From Halichondria panicea (taxonomy: Eukaryota; Porifera; Demospongiae; Suberitida; Halichondriidae), in NCBI RefSeq assembly GCF_963675165.1, contig NC_087377.1, positions 6,279,122-6,343,121 on the forward strand: a stretch of DNA of 64,000 nt, written 5' to 3'. Each line of letters begins with the position of its first letter. Position 1 is the stretch's first letter. This document shows positions 23,168 to 32,955 of this stretch, one piece after another. Made by a program: the position numbers and the translations under genes. The notes beneath the pieces are model-generated. The model was not told the DNA's origin and did no database searches. It worked only from the letters and a program-made list of their open reading frames with translations.

Positions 23168-23440
23168 AAGAGTAGATAAGAGTAAGAGTGTTGAACTGCT
23201 AGTAACAGCAATTTCCTGCTCCTGCATCTCACCATCATCACTTGATAGTAATCAGTTATGTTAGCAACACTTCCCAGAAACAGCATGCTGTGATTGCAGT
23301 TTAGTGCTACAAACCACAGACCACAGTTTACTTAACAGCACTCATTAATTGAATAGTGACGACAGTGATGATGCATGTCAAGGCAAATGCGGTTCCACGA
23401 TTACTACAGCAGTTCAACACTCTTACTCTTATCTACTCTT
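23168..23440. mobile_element. MITE, AAGAGTAGATAAGAG family, 8-bp target duplication
   Basis: Inverted ends of more than 30 bp begin AAGAGTAGATAAGAGT. The flanks share GTCACAAC (immediately left; one base out on the right). A full copy lies at 62841-63118 with GGTAGTAAC on both sides, and a partial copy at 63128-63216. Duplication length of 8-9 bp suits hAT-type mobilisation; that assignment is inferred. Confidence 0.75.
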
Positions 23441-23839
23441 AGTCACAACTATAACATGTGGGTAAAGATCGATATGTGCAATGCAACCGATAGATGTGTG
23501 GGACACCCCCATGAAGTGGGATGTATTTTTGACCTATTTGGCGTTCCATAGTGTAGAGGCTAACACACTTCCGGGAGTCTTAGTGTAGACTTGGATAATA
23601 GGAAGGTTTGCATATGCTGACTTGGCACTTTCAAATTATAATCGCCCTTTATAATAATTATCTTTCCAGGATCTATAGGAGCTCACGAGGGTAATGGAAG
23701 TCCATAGCAGATTTGGCTCAATGGCATGTGTACCCTGAACACAGATGTTGGAGGAGTAGTGGATGACCCTTTTTGAGATACATGAATTCGAATATGCATC
23801 CATAAACTGTTAACATGCACTAATAAATATCTTTAATTC

Positions 23840-23985
23840 CTCAGAGGTATGGAATTGACTGGTCAGGCCCTTGTGTCCTAGATGTGCAGCGAGTGACTGT
23901 TTCAACCACAACATGCCCATTAAATGATGAGGAATTGAGGTATCTTAGGGAGTGTATCGATCCAATGGAACTGATGGTGGTATTG
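23840..23985 (+). pseudogene. Short transposon-type coding fragment
   Basis: After an acceptor-like 'ttcctcag', a frame reads RYGIDWSGPC, a short spacer, then CPLNDEELRYLRECIDPMEL before a GT. The 'YG-DW-GP ... CPL ... L...DP' pattern resembles regions beside integrase-type domains in multicopy metazoan transposon proteins, recalled from memory. No other exon was found. Confidence 0.25.
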
Positions 23986-24654
23986 GTTTGTACACAGCAG
24001 CAAGGCCGTGCATTGTATACAGTTTAGCTAGAAACACTTAACTTGTATTGTATGTGCACATGTCAATTGAAGTGAAAGATATATAATGCTGGAATACATG
24101 CAGCTTCAGAAAACAGTGTGAGACAATACTAGATGAATAAGTGACGCAAATTACATGATAACACGCACTGAAGCATGCATGTTCATGAAAACATGGTCCG
24201 AAGAGGTTAAATACAGAAAACATGTTCTGGCATAAATGAGAGTGTGTTTACAGAGTTATGAGTTAATTATGAGCAACATGCACTTAGCGCTTCCCAAAAC
24301 CTCCATGGGTTCTTGAGGCCATACAGCATCTTTTTTTTGAAAAGAGCTGGCTGGTTGTGGTACTGTGTTGGTAGTGTAAGGTGGAGTGCACAGGTTGATT
24401 ATGTGGGGAACATTCCTTTTGGGCAGAATGCAAGTACAGGCGACAAGTCTAACCCCAATGGAGGCACTAGCTGACTCTGCCCCAGTGAAGAAAGCCAGGA
24501 TTTTGCTCAAAGGGACGACATCACTTCCTATATAAACACATACCAAGGGCGTATAAAAGAAGAGATCGAGGGCATGCAACTTGGGAAACATCAAAATTCA
24601 AATGTGGGCGGGAGAATGTGCATGAATGCCCATGTAAGAATGTAGCTGATAGCT

Positions 24655-24748
24655 AAATATAGTATATCCAGTTTGAACTCTGATCGCTATGTATAATCAT
24701 AGGGCTAGCTATACATAGCGATCAGAGTTCAAACTGGATATACATAGG
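24655..24748. mobile_element. Perfect-stem palindrome
   Basis: 'tatatccagtttgaactctg' and 'cagagttcaaactggatata' pair almost perfectly around a loop of about 25 bp ('catagggctagc'). It sits in the broken HECT gene, between recognisable exons. Confidence 0.6.
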
Positions 24749-25279
24749 GCCTATGTACTGTAAAATCTTCAGTTCATCACAGTTGGCTAAAAATACAGTG
24801 ATATAATGATATAATGATACTAGAAATTAATACTGTGCACAGTAGTACTGCGTCCATAATAAATGCAGATGTTTAGAAGCGAAGATCTCAAACAAGAGCT
24901 TCCAGAAAGTCTTAATAAATACTGCGTTGGATATGCCTGCTAAGCCTTCAGGTGGCATAACAAAGATTGTGTGTTCACAGTGCATCAAGAGACAGTAGAA
25001 TCCTGACGTCACTGGTCAGGATAGCAACCACAAGTGTTGAAAGAGCCATTCCACGTCAGTAGTTTTAGTGCAGGTAGTTCTATAAGATTGGCCCCTTGGG
25101 AAAGACACGAGCGGTACTGGGGCATCCTCTTTCAATGAGTTCGCACCCATCAGCTAGGAGGAGTACGACGGGGGTTGGAGGGGAAGGTTCCATTTTGCTC
25201 CTGTATACAAATTAGTATGAACTTAAATTCACCATTTCACTATACATTTTGTAACTCACAGTGGTGGTCCACACAAAAC

Positions 25280-25328
25280 TAGCCTCGATCCCAGGCCGCA
25301 CTTCCTTGAAGGCCGGTGAAGGAGGCTA
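25280..25328. mobile_element. Short foldback, TAGCCTCGA family
   Basis: Starts 'tagcctcgatcccaggccg' and ends 'gaaggaggcta', a 49-bp minimal form with a decayed right arm. Confidence 0.55.
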
Positions 25329-27310
25329 ACATAACACCAGTGTCAGTGCCGTAATGTCATATCTTGATCCAGATACCAAGAATTGGGCTATATAGGCTCT
25401 ATAGTGTACAATTTCCAATGATGAAAGGGTATTATTGATTTATATCGCTCACTTTGACAATACATCCCAGGCCCAGCCATTTGTGGACACCTCTGAGCAT
25501 AGTATACAAGAGATCGATGGCCAGAGTCTGAGGATAGACTCTACCAAGTGTATCTGGCAATCAATGATCTAATCAAGTGCTTGTATTAAATTGTGTAGTC
25601 AATCAAAGGTAGCCAACTGATAGCAGAAACTTGAGAACCTAGGTCTGTTCTTTCACAAGAGTGATGCTCCTTCTTCCTTCGCACAAGACAGCTCCTCACA
25701 CTCTGGCTGAGGCTAGTACTTCACATGAGTATAAAAGATCCAGAAACATCATGTATACAGGTATTCTTTTCCTTCTCAAATTCTGAGCTCCTCCCGCTTT
25801 GTGAATATTTCACATCTTTTAGAAGGGACTTGATGTCATCTGTATATAGTTATGCATATACATGTAGGGGTTACAATTTGCCACACACTCTAAACGAAAG
25901 ACATACCAGCAAACAACTCCATCTTTCATAAACAAAGAATGGTTCCATCATGTCTGGATGCTCAGCCATCATCTTTCCAATGCCAAGGGCTGACAGACCT
26001 TCTCGCAGTTGATCTAAATCAGCCTTATTTCTCAAAAGAGTGTAGTGCTTTGTAACCACAGACAGCAACCTGTCCTTGTCAGTAATACTGACAAAGGTCA
26101 GGGGTCTTGAGTATCCAGCATCCATAATGAACTGTACATTATCATCTTTCAGACACAATGACCGCAACTCCTCATTTGTAGTAGCTTTCTTCATCTGCAC
26201 AACAATGCATACATGCATGCATGTATAACCAGATGGATGTATAACATTCTGCACACTCCATCTGTACATATCCTTGTACCTCCTCAGTGATGAACCGCAC
26301 TTCAATATCAGGAATTTCCGTGACATCCACATCAATGTTAGGAAGGGAAACACCACACAAATGCTTAAAAACACTGCGTGACAAGAACGGGAAACCACTC
26401 CCACAAAGAACATAGCCACCAACTTTCAGAAACTTTTGATCCTGTAGTGTACATGGTATACAAATAAGGCTGGTTCACAATACTGTAACGTAAAGGATGA
26501 TGCAAGCTGACTCCGTGTCACACCACAGAATTTAACATACCTACGTCATAAATTATTGTAAAGTGGGTTAATGTATAAAGATTGATGTACAAACCTGTAG
26601 AGCCAAGGAGTCATGATGTACACACTTTTTCTTCTCATCTCCCTCAGAGCATGCTGGCAATATCTTTGGCCAGTAAACACCAAAACTCCCTCAGTAGCCC
26701 CCCTCCATCTTCACCACATTCTCCCAAGAACTCAATCTACATGTGTTTGTACATCCTCACACATGTAGTGTTAGGGCCATGCTCTTACCCTTAGCCCTTC
26801 TCAGGGGAGAATATACGGCGCTTAGCTTAGGCAAGGGTCTATAGAGGTAGACTTTTACTTCTCCAACGTCAGCAGACCAAAGGAATCCAGAATGCTGGAA
26901 ATACTTATGCAAGCAGTGTGTTTCAGTGTTTAGTTAACCATGGGCATCAAGTATATTATGGTGAGGCATATTGCAGAAAACCACTGTGCAATTCAGATAA
27001 CACATGCACAATAATTAGGAAAATCTTAGCTAAGACTTAGCGGCTACAAATGTTACGTTGTAGCATAGCTACAAATGTTTTGTTGTATAGCAGTGAATCC
27101 ACAAGCATACAGTGCAGTAGAGCTTCTGAGTGGCGTCGACAATCTGTACCTATATATATGAAAGGAAAAGCAATAAATACATGTTGTGTAGTCACTGTAT
27201 TTATACAGACATTAATATTTGCTTGTTAAGTGTTGGACGTCCTGACAATTATGCACATGCTTTTTTTGCTTTTTTATTCTGTAACAGTTTCTAACATCAA
27301 CACATGTTCC

Positions 27311-27596
27311 ATGGAAGAATTTCGGAGTATTATTGTTCGAACCTTTGCGGTAGTTTCGAAATGCTCAGGTGTTTAAGCAACTCAAAAGATTGTAGAAGGG
27401 AAACTAACGCAATCTGTTAAGACCCTGAAAACCTGTTCCATGATCCATGGAAGAATTTCGGAGTATTATTGTTCGAACCTTTCCCAAGTTAGGTGATTGT
27501 GGTAGTTTCGAAATGCTCAGGTGTTTAAGCAACTCAAAAGACCTAGTGCTTCTAGAAGGGAAACTAACGCAATCTGTTAAGATAAGACCCTGAAAA
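27311..27596 (+). repeat. Tandem duplication of a coding segment
   Basis: The segment starting 'atggaagaatttcggagtat' occurs at 27311 and again at 27447. The second copy is longer: relative to it, the first lacks about 16 bp, 8 bp and 5 bp at three places. The rest is essentially identical. Confidence 0.85.
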
Positions 27597-28330
27597 CCGT
27601 TATTGGGAGTGGAAGGCTCTATGTCCGGCCGATACAGAAGAATTTGGATCTGACAACTGTTGAAGACCTGCAGTGGGAGGCAGATGAGGTATATAGGAAA
27701 GTGTTAAGTGCAAAAATTAATTATTATCGTTTTTGATGATTAATGGACAGGTTGAGGAGAAGTGAATGTTTTGCTGTGAAGCAATGAAAGTGAGCAAGCT
27801 AAGAAATCATGTTGAAAGATGCCGCTATAAAAAGTCAGTTTGCCACTTTTCATTTTGATAACAGGATTTTTAGGTTTTCTAGCAGCTTCTCATCTGATGA
27901 AGATTTCAAACCAACAAAGGACTCCATTTTGATTGACTCCATTTTGATTGACTCCGATTGCGATTCTAGGGAGGTTAGTAGTATCCTTTTAGTGTTACAA
28001 TAATTATTGATTTATAATAATCATGCCTTACTTAAGCAAGCTTTGACAGAGAGCAAGCAACCTGATACTCTCGTAAGCTTTAAATTTCCCTATAACACTT
28101 TTTTATACCTGTGCAGTGTGATGGTCAGCTCTCTTTCTGGCTTGAGTATCGGTTCAAGGAATATCATCAGACCCCGGCCAATACGTCGCACTTATGTTGT
28201 TAGTAGATGCACTCAGAGCTGCAAGGCGGCCTGCATTTTACAAGCATCAAGAAAAAAATTTGGATTACAGCCAATGGAATTTAGATACAGCCAATGAAAT
28301 GAGAGTATTGCTACATCTACTCCTTCTTTA
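27311..28330 (+). pseudogene. HECT-associated protein, N-terminal half (broken)
   Basis: The frame from 27447 reads MEEFRSIIVRTFPKLGDCG then SFEMLRCLSNSKDL and, after one frameshift, GSGRLYVRPIQKNLDL. This matches the region preceding HECT in the same multicopy family. After an intron, EEK is followed by a TGA stop and then MFCCEAMKVSKLRNHVERC. The stop falls where the first Cys of a C-x2-C...H-x3-C zinc motif would be expected. Later pieces are SSDEDFKPTKDS (with a 15-bp duplication) and LRAARRPAFYKHQEKNLDYS, which resembles the start of the HECT domain. The block appears complementary to the minus-strand half at 24256-26736. Confidence 0.5.
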
Positions 28331-28607
28331 TAACCTTCAATATCACAGTCTCCTCCCTATTGACATTCCAAGAGCACACGGAAGTGCTGCAAGAGTCTCC
28401 AGACCTCTTTTTCTCTTCCCCCTCCCCCCTCTGAGAAAAAGGTCTGGCCCCCAGACTATGTGTGTATTTATGAAAAAAAAAATACTTTGACTTTAACGTA
28501 ATTTTTCTTGCTCTATTCCAGCAAGCCGTAATTATTTTTTTGTTTCCCGGTAATTCGGGTGAATACAGTATCAGGAGCACATTGCAGAAGGAGCGTCTAA
28601 CTCAGAG

Positions 28608-28655
28608 TAGCCTCGAATCCAGGCCAATTATTTAATCGGCCTGGTCTCGAGGCTA
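28608..28655. mobile_element. Short foldback, TAGCCTCGA family
   Basis: A 48-bp hairpin, from 'tagcctcgaatccaggcc' to 'ggcctggtctcgaggcta', with a small AT loop. Confidence 0.65.
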
Positions 28656-29354
28656 GTGTATGGTTCGGAAATCGCATCTCGTGTGCTTTTCTAACGCCGC
28701 ATTGCCTTATAAGGAGATTGGAAACGAAAATGTTTGCGTGAAACACTTCGCGTTATAGGGTGTGGCTAAAACTACAAAGGATTATATTTATAGTCAGCAT
28801 GCTCATTACCTGTCTTGCTGCCATACAATGTGTTGTACATACAGAGAAATGAATGTTGATTACTCTAAAAAGTAAAGAGAATCTAGCTCCAAAAGGTAGA
28901 CTAAGCAACGCAGCCACTATCACTAAGCAAATAATTAATGCTATACAAGAAGGAATAGCTCTTACTATGAAGTCGTGGGAGGTCCAAGACTCGTGGTGTC
29001 TCTAAAAGTATACTAAAGCAGTTTGAAGGACTATACTGCAAACGTTTATGAACAGTACAGCTTATCCATAGCATGAAACTATCCTGTATAGCACTTACAG
29101 GGCCGTAGCCACCAGTCAGGTTAATCAGGTTTCAACCTGACCACTTTTTCCGAGGTGAATAGGCAATGGTCGTCACTACAATAAACACATAATGGACAAA
29201 ATGTGCAGTGAACTTCTTCTGCAGTGCAAAACATGCAACTTCCAAGCATCATGCTAGAACTATAAGTGATCAAGACTATTAATCTATAAGTATTGCATGC
29301 TATCATTATGGAGGGCCATTTGGGTCAAAAATAAGGGAATATAAACTCATGTCA

Positions 29355-29570
29355 ACACACGGTTAGAAGACACGCTCAGGCAGTAGTGTGCAACGTGCTC
29401 AGGCAACACACGCTCAGAAGACGCGCTCAGGAAACGCGCTGAGGCAACACACGTTCAGAAGACGCATTCAGGCAACGCGCTCAAAATACGCGCTCAGGCA
29501 ACGCGCTGAAAAAATGTGCTCAGGAAACGCGGTCAGGCAACACACGCTCAGAAGACGCGCTCAGGCTATC
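29355..29570. repeat. Minisatellite, 'acgcgctcaggca' units
   Basis: About 14 imperfect tandem copies of a unit near 14-15 bp ('acgcgctcaggcaac', 'acacgctcagaag') give a Thr/Arg/Gln-rich spurious frame. It stands out as GC-rich within AT-rich surroundings. Confidence 0.8.
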
Positions 29571-29907
29571 ATTGCTATGGCTGTCAATGTTGGAAGAGAA
29601 TCCCTTCAAAGTCTTCCAGACCAAGCTTACCATCCAGCTGAGCTAATAATTTGTTGTTCCCGAAGCGATCGTTATTTGCAAACCAGTTCTGTGGTCTTGC
29701 CAAATAAAACTTTGCTGTTTCTCCATCATGATGAGAATCAAGATGTTGTGTTCTGTAACATTATTTTGTGTTAGGGCTAAGTTTTAAAGCTAGTCCAGCA
29801 GTATAGTCAGTAGACAATGGGCGTAACCAAGGATACCGAAAGTGGGCGTGGTCCAACAAAATTCTCCGCGTTATGCGCGCCGATTTTTTCCATTTCATAA
29901 CCTGACC

Positions 29908-29965
29908 TAGCCTCGATTCCAGGCCGATTAAAATACGTATTTTAATCGGCCTTGAATCGAGGCTA
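29908..29965. mobile_element. 58-bp near-perfect palindrome, TAGCCTCGA family
   Basis: The left half 'tagcctcgattccaggccga' is mirrored by 'tcggccttgaatcgaggcta', with 'ttaaaatacgtattttaa' at the centre. It consists of almost nothing but inverted arms and is the minimal form of the family. Confidence 0.8.
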
Positions 29966-30362
29966 AACCTGACCACTCTAAAGTTGATGGCTACGGCCCT
30001 GCACTTAGATACATAATAACCAAGTCAAGCAATGTCCTTTGCTGTTCCGGCTTCACAGCAGGGAAAGAGAAAGGTTGACATGGAGTATTTCAAGCTAAAC
30101 TCAACAAAAAGTAAAAACAGAGTAAAGACAAAGGACTTAGAGCTTGTCAGTGGTGTAAACTTACTTCTCTAGAGTACCTCCCAGCTTCTGAGTGATCGAT
30201 AGTGGATAGGAGAGCTAGAAACAGTTGAAATACAACCTGAGTGTGGTAAAAACTAAAATATTCGCGAGCGCGAAATCATAACGCGGAGTGTTTCACCCGT
30301 TGACACAGGGTGGCCTGGTCATTTCCAATCCCCTTCCTTTTCAATCTATGGTACATGTATTA

Positions 30363-30489
30363 TACCAGAGGAGGTACGACATCCGCGTGTCAAAGGAAAT
30401 GTTTTAGACACACATTCCTTAGGTCAAAGTTCGGAATGTGTGTGTTAAAGACATGTGGATGACACGCAGATGTCGTACCTCCTCTGGTA
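30363..30489. mobile_element. MITE, ACCAGAGGAGGTACGAC family
   Basis: Ends 'taccagaggaggtacgac' and 'gtcgtacctcctctggta' are exact inverses around a 90-bp body that is itself partly palindromic ('cacattcc', 'ggaatgtg'). Related nested copies sit in EIF2D intron 16. Confidence 0.75.
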
Positions 30490-30494
30490 TTATC

Positions 30495-30960
30495 ATTTGT
30501 CAATTTATATGGCCTTATGGGAGTTAATGATATTCATAGTTCGCGGTAGTAACAAAAACAGTAACACTCCTTTTGTCAAGGATAACTTTTCATCAGAAGG
30601 TGCCTATAACACTATTAATTAAATGATATAGAAATAATGCTGAATAAATAAGCTACTGAATTATATAAAAATAAAGTAGTAAGAAGGAACTGAATAGTTA
30701 CATTGAATGAAAGAAATCAGTACTGGGGGTGCTGGACAAATCGATACAGATAGGCATAGACTATAGACAACACTGGTAACTAGCTACAAGTAGACCAAAT
30801 AAGAACACTAATGACCTAGGTTTGACTAAGATACAACAAAGTATGAGTGAGTTTAGCTCTTGCCTACTTGCCACTTGAGTGTCCAGAGTTTCTTAAAACT
30901 GTCTAGCCTATTATAATAGCGAATGCTAGAAGTTAGCTGAATAAACAGCATCCGCTTTGC
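30495..30960. repeat. Interspersed repeat shared with 58047-58600
   Basis: Blocks 'caatttatatggccttatgg', 'gttaatgatattcatag', 'gagctggacaa/gctggacaaat' and 'acaacactggtaactag' appear in the same order at 58047-58600. No protein is recognised in either copy. Confidence 0.55.
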
Positions 30961-30994
30961 CAAAATTTTTTATAGCAGGTCTCAGGGGCGTAGC

Positions 30995-31055
30995 TAGCCT
31001 CGATTCCAGGCCGCTCTTCCTCGAAGAGAGGGCGGCCTGACGGTATCGACTGTTT
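30995..31055. mobile_element. Foldback remnant, TAGCCTCGA family
   Basis: Left tip 'tagcctcgattccaggccg' is followed by an internal 'cttcctcgaag' hairpin; the right tip is missing. Confidence 0.45.
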
Positions 31056-31546
31056 GCGCATGCGCTATCTATTACCCAGAAACTGGATAACATCGTATAA
31101 TTATGCTCAGTAAAACAATGACGTCCAAAGAACGGAAGTGGATAGATAAAGTTCGATTGTGAAGGTTTCTAGCCTATCTGATAGCATTTCTAATAGCTAG
31201 CCTTAGCCTGCTATGTTACAAAAGACTCACAGCCTGCAACAGTGTGGATGACAATCGTCTGAACGGAGTGAAGGCTGACAATAGCCTATACGGACAGGCC
31301 ACGCCCATCTGCTACTAACCTTAGTGAAAGTCTACATGTAGAATCTATCAGAAAGAAATAGCTGCTGTAACCAAACGTACAGCTCTGTCTGTAGCTAGCT
31401 AGCTATATGTACGTAGCTCTGTGTATGACTTTTATGAATTTGTATTCTTTGTCTGTATACTTTTCAGGATATTAATTTTTCTGGTAAAATTTATGTTTAA
31501 TGGGAAACTTTACGGGGAAATTGACTAATAATTTTGTGCATGCGCT

Positions 31547-32100
31547 TGTAGGACCAGAAAGCCAGAAATCGGAAAAAGCGGAAGTGAAGGGTAAATGAGT
31601 GGGCGTAGCAGGGCAATGCATTCCAAGGTTAACCCTTGACTTTTCACAGATGTAATGAGATATGCTCTTGCTTGATCACTATACTAGTGTATGTAAGTAA
31701 GTAGAAAGCTGGCCAGCCTAGTTTTAAGTAGACTCTCCATTGTCTGCAGTATAGACTTGATATAATAGCTAGCTACATGCACAATTATGTCTGTACACTG
31801 AGCTAGATTTAGATGAATTTAACATTATCCTTTTTAATTCAGCCAGTCACCGTTACTCCTACTTATACTCCCCAATTTATTGTCTAGAGGTTATTTGGCT
31901 CTATACTGAAACACGCCGAGCCACTTTTCTGACTTTCTGAGAGCCATGATTATAGAACGGGAACTGGAATAATTATGTTCAATCCTGGTCTATATACAAG
32001 CAATTAAGTATATCAGCCAATAAGTTATGTTGATATACTCAATCGACTGGAACTTGCTGAGAAACTTTTCTGACTTTCCGAGAGCAGTGGTTCGTTAACG
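31547..32100. repeat. Left terminal inverted repeat
   Basis: Aligns inverted to about 42560-43161. Shared blocks in order include 'gaccagaaagccagaaatc', 'gggcgtagcagggcaatgca', 'ggttaacccttgact', 'cttgcctgatcact/cttgcttgatcact' and 'acacgccgagccact'. The right arm is longer because it carries extra tandem 'gatgtaatgagaag' units. Confidence 0.85.
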
Positions 32101-32690
32101 GGAACCCAGAAAAATAATATATTCAGTGCTGGTCTAGACATGCATGCAGATATTAGCCAGTATATGTTGATATATACTCAAGTTTACAATTCTGAGGTTA
32201 CTTTAATCGACTGGAACTTGCTGAGAAACTTTTCTGACTTTCCGAGAGCAGTGGTTCGTTAACGGGAACCCAGAAAAATAATATATTCAGTGCTGGTCTA
32301 GACATGCATGCAGATATCAGCCAGTATGTTGATATATACTCAAGTTTACAATTCTGAGGTTACTTTAATCGACTGGAACTTGCTGAGAAACTTTTCTGAC
32401 TTTCCGAGAGCAGTGGTTCATTAACGGGAACCCAGAAAAATAACATATTCAGTGCTGGTCTAGACATGCATGCAGATATCAGCCAGTATGTTGATATATA
32501 CTCAAGTTTACAATTCTGAGGTTACTTTAATAGACTGGAACTTGCTGAGAAACTTTTCTGACTTTCCGAGAGCAGTGGTTCGTTAACGGGAACCCAGAAA
32601 AATAACATATTCAGTGCTGCTCTATAGACATGCATGCAGATATCAGCTAGTATGTTGATATAATTATACTTAAGTTAAAATTACTCATAC
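32040..32690. repeat. Four subterminal direct repeats of about 163 bp
   Basis: Units starting 'cgactggaacttgctgagaa' occur at about 32043, 32207, 32369 and 32531 and are nearly identical. Each contains 'cttttctgactttccgagag' and 'acatgcatgcagatat'. A diverged single version ('ctgctctcggaaaatctaga') lies inverted at about 42560-42600. Subterminal arrays often bind transposases; that role is inferred here. Confidence 0.85.
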
Positions 32691-32955
32691 AGTCCATGCA
32701 GTCTCCAACTCTATTATTATCTCTTCGATCATGGCATTGTCATTGACCCCCCCTCCCCCTCCTAAAAAGTAGATAATTATAGCTATACAATGCATGTAAT
32801 CAGACTGCATGCACGCAGGAATATATAGTGAAAGAAAACACCATGTTGTAGTACATTGTCAAGTATTTTTCAAAACAAGTTATGTATCCCTGTAGCCATT
32901 TTACTTTAAGTATAGAAGTCCATGGATGCAAGTATAGTTTATTGATCTGAGATTG

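Larger units (their letters stand above)
24256..26736 (-). pseudogene. HECT-domain protein, C-terminal half (broken)
   Basis: Exons read right to left: 26595-26736, 26280-26441, 25918-26194, about 25721-25839, and about 24256-24528. The first has the HECT hallmark IEFLGECGEDGGGLLREFW, then shifts by one base within LAKDIASML before EGDEKKKCVHHDSLALQ. The second gives GGYVLCGSGFPFLS and IPDIEVRF; the third ELRSLCLKDD and GYSRPLTF; the fourth SLLKDVKYSQSG; the last SKILAFFTGAE and CTCILPKRN. Family order matches HECT-like E3 ligases expanded in sponges, cnidarians and fish. The terminal conserved HECT cysteine region is poorly preserved. A palindrome (24655-24748) and a foldback (25280-25328) lie in the gap before the last exon. 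The N-terminal half seems to be on the opposite strand at 27311-28330. Confidence 0.6.
29098..30001. mobile_element. 904-bp DNA element with 6-bp target duplication
   Basis: Ends CAGGGCCGTAGCCA (29098) and TGGCTACGGCCCTG (ends 30001) are exact inverses, flanked directly by CACTTA at 29092-29097 and 30002-30007. It contains a GC-rich minisatellite (29355-29570) and, near its right end, a complete 58-bp foldback (29908-29965) that must have inserted later. No transposase frame is recognised. Confidence 0.85.

Noticed and set aside
29388..29774. 128-codon frame rich in Arg/Gln/Thr
   Set aside because: It reads through the GC minisatellite; the repeat unit explains the composition and no start or splice context supports it.
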